Assembly: GCA_003556605.1 (NCBI GenBank)
Contig: PWQX01000096.1
Span: 1-36,313 of the forward strand
Direction of reading: 5' to 3'
Source of the DNA: Spirochaetaceae bacterium
GTDB taxonomy: Bacteria > Spirochaetota > Spirochaetia > DSM-27196 > SLAA01
Length of the DNA: 36,313 bases
Below, one piece after another: positions 7,198-15,399 of this stretch. Below the pieces are notes generated by a model. The model was not told the origin of the DNA. It saw only the letters and a list, made by a program, of their open reading frames with translations, and ran no database searches. Position 1 is the stretch's first letter. Each line of letters opens with the position of its first letter. The translations under genes and the position numbers were made by a program.

Positions 7198-8607
7198 TCA
7201 GGCGGTACTGTGCGGCAGGAGTACGAGGAAGCGACTGCCCTTCTGCGTGCGAGACTCGGCAGTTACTGTACCGCCATGGGCCGCCACAATTGCCTGCACC
7301 AAGCTCAAACCCAGTCCCAGACCGCTGGTCTCGCCGACCGTCGAGCCGCGGTATAAGCGCTCCCAGATGTGCGGAAGCTCAGTCTCCGGAATTCCGATGC
7401 CGTCATCGACGACCTCTATAAAGACCTGGCCACCATACTCCGCCGCCAGCTCGCCGGCGTCACCGACTCGGACTTGCACCGTACCACCTGCGGGACTGTA
7501 CTTGACGGCATTATCGAGGAGATTGCCGACCACTTGGCGCATCCGCGCGGTATCGACGGTCACTTGAATACCGGACGGCGGTACCGAAAACCCGATTACA
7601 ATAGAGCGCTCCTCCGCAGGGTAGCGATACAGCTCAATCACATCCTCAACGAGCGACCCCAGATCATTCGGGCGGCGGTCGAGAGTCAGTACGCCGCTTT
7701 CGACCTCGGAGATGTCCATGATCGCGTTTAGCATCCTAATAATCTGTTCCGATTCTTCGAGACAGTCAGAAAGCGCTTCGCGATAGCGCTCCGGCTCCGC
7801 AGGCCCGCGCAACGCGACCTCGGCGATACCCCGCAAGCGTGTAAGCGGCGTTCGCAGATCGTGTGCCACGATATCAAGCGTACCCTTGATCCCCTGTACC
7901 AGCGTTTCAATCCGTTGCAGCATCTCGTTGAACGCAACCGTCAGCGCGTCCAATTCGTCCCCACCGCCTTGAGTCTCAATCCGCTCCGAGATCTTACCGG
8001 TACCGATGATCGAACGCACCGCCGAGTTCAATCGCTCGAGCGGACGCAGCATCCGCGCCGTCAAGACGACCCCGGCGAGCGCGCTGACAATTACAATGAG
8101 CACAGCGGAGACCGCGAAGTTGCGCGACACCACTCCCAGCAACCTCATCCGGTTCTCTGTGCCGGCACCGACCTGAAGCACAACACCGTTTCCAAGCCGC
8201 AGTGCGGCGACCTCAATCGCAACCGGATGCTCGTCGGTTTGAATAACCGCAATGTCATCCAGTCCGTGCGGGCGTTCGCCCGCTCCCAACTCACGCTCCA
8301 CCGGCGCAAACTCATCGGAGGCGCGAAACATCCTCGTTACGTTATCACTATCGGTAATGCGGATGAGGCGCAGCGAGTCTCCGGGCAGAAAGCGTTCGGA
8401 CTCCGCCTGCCGGGTAACCGCGTGCACCCCCCCCACCTCGTACCGCGCCCAGTAGCGCAGCAAGTGCGCCCGCAGCGCGTTGTGGTCTTCTTGCTGAAGT
8501 GAGCGCACCAATGAGAACACCGTGAGCGCATACAAGACGCTTGCACCGAGCAGGAATGTTGCCACCAAGACGATGGTGAGCTTGACGTTAATCCGCTTTA
8601 AGAACAT
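7198..8607 (-). CDS. sensor histidine kinase of a two-component system
   Basis: A 469-residue membrane sensor kinase. Two transmembrane helices (about residues 10-32 and 165-190) enclose a periplasmic sensor region of about 130 residues with no domain I recognise. A HAMP linker (MLRPLERLNSAVRSI) follows, then a HisKA dimerisation domain with the phosphoacceptor histidine in AHDLRTPLTR. The HATPase domain has its N box NLLDNAVKYSP, G1 box VVDDGIGIP, F-box region WERLYRG and G2 box GLGLGLSLV, so it looks fully active. The gene overlaps the response regulator by 20 bases, so the two are coupled. The pairing with a downstream htrA suggests it senses envelope stress; the signal itself cannot be read from the sequence. 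Confidence 0.92.
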   Translation of the reverse strand: MFLKRINVKLTIVLVATFLLGASVLYALTVFSLVRSLQQEDHNALRAHLLRYWARYEVGGVHAVTRQAESERFLPGDSLRLIRITDSDNVTRMFRASDEFAPVERELGAGERPHGLDDIAVIQTDEHPVAIEVAALRLGNGVVLQVGAGTENRMRLLGVVSRNFAVSAVLIVIVSALAGVVLTARMLRPLERLNSAVRSIIGTGKISERIETQGGGDELDALTVAFNEMLQRIETLVQGIKGTLDIVAHDLRTPLTRLRGIAEVALRGPAEPERYREALSDCLEESEQIIRMLNAIMDISEVESGVLTLDRRPNDLGSLVEDVIELYRYPAEERSIVIGFSVPPSGIQVTVDTARMRQVVGNLLDNAVKYSPAGGTVQVRVGDAGELAAEYGGQVFIEVVDDGIGIPETELPHIWERLYRGSTVGETSGLGLGLSLVQAIVAAHGGTVTAESRTQKGSRFLVLLPHSTA

Positions 8608-9265
8608 AGCCTACCCCACGGATGGTGTGGATCAGCTTCGGCTCAAATCCCTTGTCAACCTTGCTGCGTAGCCGCGATACCAACACATCCACGATGTTAG
8701 TCTGTGGATCAAAATCATAGCCCCAGATGTCCTCTATAATCGTTGTCTTGGACAGCACCACGTCGCGATTCTTGATTAAGTACTCGAGCAACGCAAACTC
8801 CTTGGGCTGCAGCTCAATGCGGCGCTCGCCGCGCCATACCTCCCGCGTGACGAGATTAAGCCGGAGGTCTGCAGCCTGCAGCACCGTCGCGCCTGTGCCG
8901 CCGCGGGCGCTGCGCCGAATTAGCGCCTGCAAGCGAACCACCAGCTCCGCGAATGAGAATGGTTTCGTCAGGTAATCGTCTCCGCCGCTTCTCAGTCCGC
9001 GTACCCGGTCGTCGACCGAGCGTTTGGCGCTCAGAATCAGAATCGGCGTATCGTCGCCGGCGGCGCGCAAGCGCTCAACCACACTCAGCCCATCGATGTC
9101 CGGTAGCATGAGATCAAGGACAACCGCGACGAACCCACCGGCGCGCGCCGCGTGGGCAGCTTCGACACCGCGTTCAACCCCGACAACCTCATAGCCTTCG
9201 CGCCTGAGGCCGTCAATCAGAAACTCACGAATCTTCGCATCATCTTCAACCACCAAGACACGCAT
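8588..9265 (-). CDS. OmpR/PhoB-family response regulator
   Basis: A 225-residue DNA-binding regulator. The receiver domain (residues 1-115) has the acidic pair in VVEDDAK, the phosphoacceptor Asp51 in VVLDLMLPD, the conserved Thr/Ser position in ILSAKRS and the lysine in DYLTKPFSF. A winged-helix OmpR/PhoB effector domain follows (about 128-225), with the typical ELQPKEFALLEYLI and the terminal TIRGVGYVLK. The frame is open further upstream, into mnmA, but the ATG at 9265 gives the canonical N terminus MRVLVVEDD and leaves four bases after the mnmA stop. It overlaps the histidine kinase gene, its partner. Likely targets include htrA, two genes downstream, but this is inference. Confidence 0.93.
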   Translation of the reverse strand: MRVLVVEDDAKIREFLIDGLRREGYEVVGVERGVEAAHAARAGGFVAVVLDLMLPDIDGLSVVERLRAAGDDTPILILSAKRSVDDRVRGLRSGGDDYLTKPFSFAELVVRLQALIRRSARGGTGATVLQAADLRLNLVTREVWRGERRIELQPKEFALLEYLIKNRDVVLSKTTIIEDIWGYDFDPQTNIVDVLVSRLRSKVDKGFEPKLIHTIRGVGYVLKAD

Positions 9266-9269
9266 GGCT

Positions 9270-10376
9270 TCAAACAACCGCCCGGGCGGCGCTGAACCCA
9301 CTCGTGCTATCGCGGCAGATCGAGATGCGCCCGGCGCCCAGGCAGTACTCACCGTCGTAAAACACTGCAAACTGTCCCGGCGCCACTCCGCGGTCAGGAC
9401 GGGTCATGTGTATCTCGAGCCATGTTCGATCGTGTGACCAACGGAGGCTACAGGGGATCTGCTGCGGTCCATGCCGTAGTTTGAGCGACAGGCGGTCAAC
9501 AGCCGGCGGGCCGCATACCCAATGCAGATTTGCCGCAGTAAACTCGCTGCGAGCCACCGCGGACGCGAGGCTACTGTGAGACACAACGACAGTGTTCTCC
9601 TCCGGAAACTTGTCCACCACGTACCACGGCCCACCCGACAGCCCCAAGCCTTGACGCTGGCCAACCGTGAAGAACCAAAAACCCCGATGACGGCCGAGCA
9701 CGCGCCCGGTTTCTCGCTCAACGATAGCGCCGCCGCGTTCGCCAAGGTAGTGCCGCACAAAATCCGGATAGCGAATAGTGCCCAAGAAACAGATGCCCTG
9801 ACTGTCCTTGCGCTCCTTGTTCGGTAGGTCGTAGCGCTGGGCAAGCAGGCGTACCTCGCGCTTGTGCAGCCGGCCGATCGGAAACAGCGCAGACTGCAGT
9901 TGCTCCTGGCTGAGGTGCGAAAGGAAGTAGGTTTGATCCTTGACCGGGTCGAGCCCGCGCAGCAGCCGCACACCGTCGCGTGCATGCACAAGCCGTGCAT
10001 AGTGGCCCGAGGCAACACGGTCCACACTTTCGTAGCCAATCCGGTCGAGAAAGGCGCCGAACTTGATGCGCTGATTACAGAAAATATCGGGACTTGGGGT
10101 ACGCCCGGCCCGCAGCTCCTCGATCGCGTACTGCACCACGGTATCGTAGTACTCGCGCTGAAGCGGCACGACCCGCAACGGGACTTCCAACCGCCGACAT
10201 ACCGAGCGCGCGAACTGTAGGTCCTCCTCCCAGGGGCACGAGCCGGCGTAACGGATCTCGTCTTCGAGCCAGATCTTGAGATAGTACGCGGTGATATCCG
10301 TATACCCGGCTTCACGCAACCGGACGAGTGCGGTGGAGCTATCGACTCCGCCGGACAGCAGCATCGCAATTCTCAT
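9270..10376 (-). CDS. mnmA: tRNA-specific 2-thiouridylase MnmA
   Basis: A 368-residue enzyme that thiolates U34 of tRNA-Lys, -Glu and -Gln, using ATP to activate the uridine and a persulfide as sulfur source. The N-terminal PP-loop LSGGVDSS (about residues 7-14) binds ATP. The two catalytic cysteines are in SPDIFCNQRIKFG and KDSQGICFLG, and the ASGHYAR motif lies between them. The length and C-terminal beta-barrel fit the family. The start ATG at 10376 has GGGAG eleven bases upstream. It heads a minus-strand run with the response regulator four bases downstream, so the regulatory genes may be co-transcribed with it. The upstream gap to the mevalonate operon (10377-10607) holds a 7-bp inverted repeat at 10401-10429 (GCGCCCG and CGGGCGC). 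Confidence 0.95.
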   Translation of the reverse strand: MRIAMLLSGGVDSSTALVRLREAGYTDITAYYLKIWLEDEIRYAGSCPWEEDLQFARSVCRRLEVPLRVVPLQREYYDTVVQYAIEELRAGRTPSPDIFCNQRIKFGAFLDRIGYESVDRVASGHYARLVHARDGVRLLRGLDPVKDQTYFLSHLSQEQLQSALFPIGRLHKREVRLLAQRYDLPNKERKDSQGICFLGTIRYPDFVRHYLGERGGAIVERETGRVLGRHRGFWFFTVGQRQGLGLSGGPWYVVDKFPEENTVVVSHSSLASAVARSEFTAANLHWVCGPPAVDRLSLKLRHGPQQIPCSLRWSHDRTWLEIHMTRPDRGVAPGQFAVFYDGEYCLGAGRISICRDSTSGFSAARAVV

Positions 10377-10497
10377 AGACTGCTATTCTCCCAAAACGCA
10401 GCGCCCGCTGCAAGCGTGCCTCCGGGCGCCGAGAACGGGAAACGGCAATCTGACACTACACCGGCGGCCCAAACGTTTCGTGTAGGCGGCCAAATTT

Positions 10498-10527
10498 TTG
10501 ACCACACGAGTAAACAGTTTCTATATA
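10498..10527 (+). promoter_or_regulatory. promoter of the mevalonate operon
   Basis: TTGACC at 10498-10503, an 18-bp spacer and TATATA at 10522-10527, in an AT-rich island. The predicted start near 10534 gives a leader of about 74 bases before HMG-CoA synthase. No other good promoter was seen further inside the eight-gene run, but I did not scan coding regions exhaustively. Confidence 0.6.
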
Positions 10528-10564
10528 TTGAAGGTGCAACATTTACGTCCGAGTGACGATCGTG

Positions 10565-10581
10565 TTATCTTGATTAGATAA
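10565..10581. promoter_or_regulatory. inverted repeat in the mevalonate operon leader
   Basis: TTATCT-TGATT-AGATAA, a perfect 6-bp inverted repeat with a 5-base spacer, lies between the predicted transcription start and the first gene. It is AT-rich in a GC-rich genome. It could be a repressor operator; it is too weak to be a terminator. Confidence 0.4.
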
Positions 10582-10607
10582 AATATTCGCTTAAGGTAGG
10601 CCCCGTT

Positions 10608-11888
10608 ATGATGAACTCCGCAGTCGGAATCGGAGATTTAGCGGTCTATATCCCACAACCATGTATGCCTCTCGAAACACTGCTAGCGTACCGAGTGAAC
10701 GGAGATGCGAAGATGGAGCGGCGCTTGCGCCGCGCGGTGGAATCCACCGGTCAGCGGTCGATGCGATATCCGCAGATATGGGAAGACAACGCTACCCTTG
10801 CAGCCCAGGCTAGTCATCAACTACTGAACCAGAACCCTGAGCTTCCGCTGGCGAAGTTGCGCTACATCGCGGTTGGTACCGAGACCAGCGTGGATCTCTC
10901 CAAGCCGGTTTCGGCGTACGTTGAGGGTATGCTTCAGACCGCAGGTCACCCGGTACCCGATTCTATTTCAACATTCCAAGTACAGCACGCTTGCGCAGGC
11001 GGTACTATTTCGATTATGAGTGTCGGCGCGCTGCTGTGCGCATCGGCGCGAGAAGGCGAGAGCGGGATGGTTATTTGCTCCGACATCGCGCGCTACGAAT
11101 CGGCTACAACTGCCGAGATCACTCAAGGAGCGGGTGCGGTCGCGATGCTGGTTGAAACCAACCCTCGACTCGTAGAGCTCGACATCTCAACGCAGGGATA
11201 CTGCTCGCGCGATGTTGATGACTTCTTCCGCCCGCTCGGATCGGTGACTGCCAAGGTAAAGGGCGGATACTCGGTGCAGTGTTACCACGAATCACTGGAC
11301 GCAGCCTTCCGCGACCACTGTGCCCGCACCGGCGAGAGCCCTCGCAAAGCGCTGGAAGAAACGGACATGTTCGTGCTGCACATTCCGTTTCAGAAGATGG
11401 CCTGGATCGCAATTCACCGCCTGCTGAGCGAGCATTTGCAGTTGCCGTCCGAGCAGATTGAGACGTTTCTTAACGAACGCGGGTTTGCCGCCGCGACCGA
11501 ACCGGCGGCGTATGTCGGCAACATTTACTCCGGGGCGGCCTATCTCTCACTCGCGTTCTATCTCAAGGATCGCTTCGACACCCTCGGCGACGATATCGTC
11601 GGTAAACGCATCCTGCTTGCGTCATACGGTTCCGGAAACACGATGTCGGTCATACGCGGGCGCGTCGCCGCCGGCGCCCCGGGGGTCATTCGAAACTGGA
11701 ATCTAGACACGCTGTTTACCCGCACGTGCAAGGAATCGTTCGATACCTACGAGCAGTGGCTGAATGCTCCGCTGGAGGTGGAGGACTACAATCGAATCGT
11801 TAAACGCGAGTCCGATGCTATTCCCAGCGGGTCGTTCTATCTAGCGGGCATTCGAAACGACGGTTATCGTGAGTACAGCTTCAAGTAA
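10608..11888 (+). CDS. mvaS: hydroxymethylglutaryl-CoA synthase
   Basis: A 426-residue thiolase-fold enzyme that condenses acetyl-CoA with acetoacetyl-CoA to HMG-CoA, the first committed step of the mevalonate pathway. The acyl-accepting cysteine is Cys129 in VQHACAGGT, and the catalytic histidine is in LHIPFQKMAW. The N terminus (GIGDLAVYIP) and YVGNIYSGAAYLSLA region are typical of the family. Two tandem ATGs (10608, 10611) are possible starts, with AAGGTAGG just upstream. It is the first gene of the operon, preceded by its promoter and leader repeat, and overlaps the isomerase gene by 20 bases. The acetoacetyl-CoA thiolase that should supply its substrate is not in the window. Confidence 0.93.
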   Translation: MMNSAVGIGDLAVYIPQPCMPLETLLAYRVNGDAKMERRLRRAVESTGQRSMRYPQIWEDNATLAAQASHQLLNQNPELPLAKLRYIAVGTETSVDLSKPVSAYVEGMLQTAGHPVPDSISTFQVQHACAGGTISIMSVGALLCASAREGESGMVICSDIARYESATTAEITQGAGAVAMLVETNPRLVELDISTQGYCSRDVDDFFRPLGSVTAKVKGGYSVQCYHESLDAAFRDHCARTGESPRKALEETDMFVLHIPFQKMAWIAIHRLLSEHLQLPSEQIETFLNERGFAAATEPAAYVGNIYSGAAYLSLAFYLKDRFDTLGDDIVGKRILLASYGSGNTMSVIRGRVAAGAPGVIRNWNLDTLFTRTCKESFDTYEQWLNAPLEVEDYNRIVKRESDAIPSGSFYLAGIRNDGYREYSFK

Positions 11889-13026
11889 CGGACCGGCGGG
11901 CGGATTACGGCCGCACAGCGATACCGCGGAGGGTAACGCACTCGGCACTCGCAAGAGCGAGCATCTAGAGATCTGCCTCGACGAGCAGCACTACGCCGTG
12001 GAGACCCACAGCACGGGACTCGAAGCCGTGTCGTTTCTGCATCAAGCACTCCCCGAAGCCGCTGACGAGGAGATCAGCACTGCCACTGAGTTTCTCGGAC
12101 ACAGCATACGCCTGCCGATGTTCATCTCCTCGATGACCGGCGGTTCCGAAGCGGGCTACCGCGCAAACAAGGACCTGGCCCGGGCGGCCCAGACCACCGG
12201 GATACCGGTAGGAATGGGTTCGATCCGCATTCTCTTTCGCAGGCCGGAAGTGCTGGATCACTTTGCACTCAAGAAGATCGCCCCCGACGTACCGGTCTTC
12301 GCCAATCTCGGCGGGGTTCAAGCGCGCGAGATGAACCACCGCGAGGTGTTCGAGATGCTGCGCCGCCTCGAGGTTCAAGGCATAGCAATCCACCTCAATC
12401 CCGGACAGGAGCTTTTTCAACCCGACGGCGACCGCGACTTTCGCGGCGTGTTCGCCGCGCTTGTGCGTTTCGTGGAGCAGTGCCCGGTGCCGGTAATCGT
12501 GAAGGAAACCGGTTTCGGCATTGACCCCCGTCTGCTGCGGCGGCTGTTGAACGCCGGCGTTGCCTACGTGGACCTCGCCGGCAGCGGCGGGACGAACTGG
12601 GTGCAGGTTGAAGCGTATCGCAGCACGGCACAGGAGCGGGCCGCTGCCGAGGAGTTTCAGCACTGGGGGTTTCGCACCGGCATACTGCTCGGCGCGCTTG
12701 AGCCGCTGCCTGATACTGCCGGTCGCGTCCTGGCTTCCGGCGGCCTGCGCACGGGCCTCGATATGGCGAAAGCGGTGGCGCTCGGTGCGCACGCCGCCGG
12801 TTACGCACTTCCGTTCATACGCGCGGTGCACGCGGGTGGCGCCGAGCAGGCGGTGGAATTGATCGGGCGTTACCACAAAGTTCTCCGCACTGTGATGCTT
12901 CTCAGCGGATGCCGTTCAATTGCGGAGCTGCGTAACGGCCGCCTGCAGCGCACAGCCTCGTTCCGGCAGGCGGTCGCGGATCTACGCACCGCTGTCGGTT
13001 TTGACAGCCCCATATCCGGAGTGTAG
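11869..13026 (+). CDS. fni: type 2 isopentenyl-diphosphate delta-isomerase
   Basis: A 385-residue FMN- and NAD(P)H-dependent enzyme interconverting IPP and DMAPP, of the TIM-barrel type unrelated to IDI-1. The recognisable family start is RKSEHLEICL (residues 28-37). It is followed by FISSMTGGSEAG, VGMGSIR, FANLGG, the HLNPGQELFQPDGDRDF segment that carries the substrate-binding glutamine and an acidic metal site, KETGFG, and the FMN phosphate-binding LAGSGGTNW and SGGLRTGLD loops. The GTG at 11869, inside the end of mvaS, gives a 27-residue extension before the family start; I see no better start codon in between. Second gene of the operon; a two-base gap separates it from the reductase. Confidence 0.92.
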   Translation: MSTASSNGPAGGLRPHSDTAEGNALGTRKSEHLEICLDEQHYAVETHSTGLEAVSFLHQALPEAADEEISTATEFLGHSIRLPMFISSMTGGSEAGYRANKDLARAAQTTGIPVGMGSIRILFRRPEVLDHFALKKIAPDVPVFANLGGVQAREMNHREVFEMLRRLEVQGIAIHLNPGQELFQPDGDRDFRGVFAALVRFVEQCPVPVIVKETGFGIDPRLLRRLLNAGVAYVDLAGSGGTNWVQVEAYRSTAQERAAAEEFQHWGFRTGILLGALEPLPDTAGRVLASGGLRTGLDMAKAVALGAHAAGYALPFIRAVHAGGAEQAVELIGRYHKVLRTVMLLSGCRSIAELRNGRLQRTASFRQAVADLRTAVGFDSPISGV

Positions 13027-13028
13027 CG

Positions 13029-14321
13029 GTGTCACGGCTTCCGAAGGCGTTTCGCAAGCGAAGTGTTCGCGAACGCAATCGACTTCTCGGTGAGCTGCTG
13101 GAGCTCAGCCACGACGAGCGCGCAGCGCTCGCTTCAGGTCATGGGCTGTTGGATCTCGCCGATGTGATGGTTGAAAGCGCCGTGGGGTTTATGCCGCTTC
13201 CGCTTGGTGTCGCCGCCGGATTCCGCATTGACGACGAAACCTACGACATTCCGATGGCAACCGAAGAGCCGTCGGTGATCGCGGCGGCCGGTTTTGCAGC
13301 TGCCGTCATTCGACGTGCCGGCGGATTCTGCACCTGGGCCGACGAACCGTTGATGACCGCACAGGTCTTCCTGGAAGGCGTACCGCCCGGCGGCGAGGCG
13401 GCAATTGCGGCCGCCGAGGCCGAGGTCGCCGCGGCGCTGGCGCCGCTGCTCGCCTCAATGCAGCACCGTGGAGGCGGCTTTCGCGCGCTGCGAGCGCGCC
13501 GGGCCTTGACGGGTACTGCGGCCGCACGCGAAGTGGTGTGCGCCGAGATTGTAATCGATGTGCGCGACGCAATGGGCGCAAACGTGCTCAACAGCGCGGC
13601 TGAAACGGCCGCGCCGATTCTTGAGCACGCAGCCGGAGGGCGGCGCGTGATGGCGATCCTGTCCAACGCGGCTCGTGAGCGCCGGGCAGGAGCGCGGTTT
13701 CGCCTGCCGCTTTCCAAACTGCGGCGCGGCGCCCACGGCGGTCAAGCACTCGCCGAGCGCATCGTACTGGCAAACGAGATCGCCGCGGACAACGCTGAAC
13801 GCGCGGTAACGCACAATAAGGGAATCATGAACGGGATCACGGCACTGGCTCTGGCGACCGCCAACGACACCCGCGCAATTGAAGCTGCCGTACACGCGTA
13901 CGCGGCGCGCGAAGGCGGGTACCGTGCGCTCACCGAATATCGTATCGAGAACAACGAGCTGGTGGGATGCTTTTCAGCTCCGCTGGCGTTTGGAACCGTT
14001 GGCGGTGCGGTCGGCTTTCATCCGGTCGCGCGCAGCGCGCTGCGGCTGCTCGGGGATCCGGGTTCCGAACGGCTCGCGCGCATCGCGGCGGCTCTCGGCC
14101 TCGCGCAGAGCTTCGCCGCAGTGCTTGCACTGGTAACCGAAGGCATACAAGCCGGCCATATGCGGCTGCACGCCAACCGTCTCGCGTTCAACGCCGGTGC
14201 CCGCGGCGAGGAGATCACCCGAGTCGCCGAACAGCTGGCGCAAACCGGTTCCTTCAACGCCGAGACTGCGGGACGGACGCTGCAAGAGCTGAGAGAGGCG
14301 CATGATTCCAGCGGCCTATAG
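13029..14321 (+). CDS. mvaA: hydroxymethylglutaryl-CoA reductase, class II
   Basis: A 430-residue soluble bacterial-type HMG-CoA reductase that makes mevalonate from HMG-CoA with NAD(P)H. The motifs are those of the Pseudomonas mevalonii class: MATEEPSVIAAAG with the catalytic glutamate (about residue 80), DAMGANVLN, HNKGIMNG with the catalytic lysine, ANDTRAIEA with the aspartate, and AGHMRLHANRLA with the catalytic histidine near the C terminus. No membrane segment is present, as expected for class II. The start is GTG at 13029, two bases after the isomerase stop. It overlaps the decarboxylase gene by 20 bases. Cofactor preference cannot be judged from the sequence. Confidence 0.94.
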   Translation: MSRLPKAFRKRSVRERNRLLGELLELSHDERAALASGHGLLDLADVMVESAVGFMPLPLGVAAGFRIDDETYDIPMATEEPSVIAAAGFAAAVIRRAGGFCTWADEPLMTAQVFLEGVPPGGEAAIAAAEAEVAAALAPLLASMQHRGGGFRALRARRALTGTAAAREVVCAEIVIDVRDAMGANVLNSAAETAAPILEHAAGGRRVMAILSNAARERRAGARFRLPLSKLRRGAHGGQALAERIVLANEIAADNAERAVTHNKGIMNGITALALATANDTRAIEAAVHAYAAREGGYRALTEYRIENNELVGCFSAPLAFGTVGGAVGFHPVARSALRLLGDPGSERLARIAAALGLAQSFAAVLALVTEGIQAGHMRLHANRLAFNAGARGEEITRVAEQLAQTGSFNAETAGRTLQELREAHDSSGL

Positions 14322-15399
14322 CGCTACCGCGCATCCCAGTCTCGCGCTGGTGAAGTACTGGGGAAAACTCCCCGGCGGGGTGAATATCCCGGCGACTACG
14401 AGCATCGCGGTAACCCTCGACTCACTCTACAGCCGCGTCACAGTCCAACCTGCCGACCGTGACTTCATCAGGATCGACGGCCGCGCGGCTGCAGAGCAAC
14501 GATTCCGCGCGTTTTTCGACGCCGTGCGCGCCCGCTGCAACAGCTTGGTTGGGTTCGCCGTGGAGAGCTCCAACAACTTTCCGACCGCCGCCGGGCTCGC
14601 AAGCTCCTCCTCAGGGTTCGCCGCGCTCGCGCTCGCTTGCACGCAGGTCGCGTTCGCGGCCGCCGGTCAAGACGCTGCCGGCGGCAAACAGCCGGCTGCC
14701 GCTCGACACGTGGTGGGCTCCACCGGCCGAGAAGACGGGCGCACGCGCACCGAGAAGTCCGAAGCGGCGCTGTCCGCAGCCGAGCTGTCGGCTCTCGCGC
14801 GCGTGGGTTCCGGGTCCGCAGCCCGCGCGGTGTTCGGCGGTTTTACCCGTTGGCGCCGGGGCGAGCCGGCCGCCGAGCAACTGTACCCGGCCGAGCATTG
14901 GTCCGAGCTCCGTGTGGTAGTGCTGCGTATCTCGGCTGAGGCCAAGGTAGTCTCCTCGCGTGATGCGATGGAACGCACCCGCATGAGCTCTCCGTACTTC
15001 CATGCGTGGGTAGACGATAACGGAAAACTCGCCATTGAGGCTGAGCGCGCGCTCGCGACACGTGACCTTGAACGGCTCGGTGAGACGGCACGCCGCAGTT
15101 ACCTGCGCATGTTCGCTACTATGCTCGGCGCCGAACCGCCGATCTTGTATTGGCTGCCTGCGACGGTCGAGGCAATTCGCACCTGCGAACAACTGCGGCG
15201 GGAGGGAGTCCCGGCGTTTGAAACCATGGACGCCGGGCCCCAGGTCAAGGTTATCACTACCACCGAATACGTAGAGCACATCCGTGCCGCGCTCAGCAAA
15301 GTCACCGACGTGTTGGCGGTGTGCGCACCGGGGCCGGACGCCGCGCTCGAGCCGGCAGCGCCGGTTCAAGAACCGCCCGCAGGGGAGCCGCCGCGATGA
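14302..15399 (+). CDS. mvaD: diphosphomevalonate decarboxylase
   Basis: A 365-residue GHMP-fold enzyme that converts mevalonate diphosphate to IPP with ATP and loss of CO2. Diagnostic segments are ALVKYWGK (residues 15-22), NIPATTSIAVTLDSL, the P-loop-like region NNFPTAAGLASSSSGFAALA (91-110), RVGSGSAARAVFGGF (167-181) and MDAGPQVK with the catalytic aspartate. An insertion of about 36 residues rich in Ala, Gly and charged residues (about 120-156) separates the P-loop helix from the LSAAELSALAR helix. The C terminus has a Pro/Ala-rich tail of about 25 residues. Both are unusual for the family, whose members are mostly 310-340 residues. The core is intact, so the enzyme should be active. The stop codon overlaps the next start by four bases. 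Confidence 0.92.
   Translation: MIPAAYSATAHPSLALVKYWGKLPGGVNIPATTSIAVTLDSLYSRVTVQPADRDFIRIDGRAAAEQRFRAFFDAVRARCNSLVGFAVESSNNFPTAAGLASSSSGFAALALACTQVAFAAAGQDAAGGKQPAAARHVVGSTGREDGRTRTEKSEAALSAAELSALARVGSGSAARAVFGGFTRWRRGEPAAEQLYPAEHWSELRVVVLRISAEAKVVSSRDAMERTRMSSPYFHAWVDDNGKLAIEAERALATRDLERLGETARRSYLRMFATMLGAEPPILYWLPATVEAIRTCEQLRREGVPAFETMDAGPQVKVITTTEYVEHIRAALSKVTDVLAVCAPGPDAALEPAAPVQEPPAGEPPR

Noticed and set aside
10401-10429. GCGCCCG/CGGGCGC inverted repeat before mnmA as a riboswitch
   Set aside because: The loop is long, there is no conserved core, and a 7-bp GC-rich repeat is common by chance at this base composition.
11965-12876. 303-residue minus-strand frame opposite the IPP isomerase gene
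   Set aside because: Antisense shadow of a well-recognised gene with no family match of its own.
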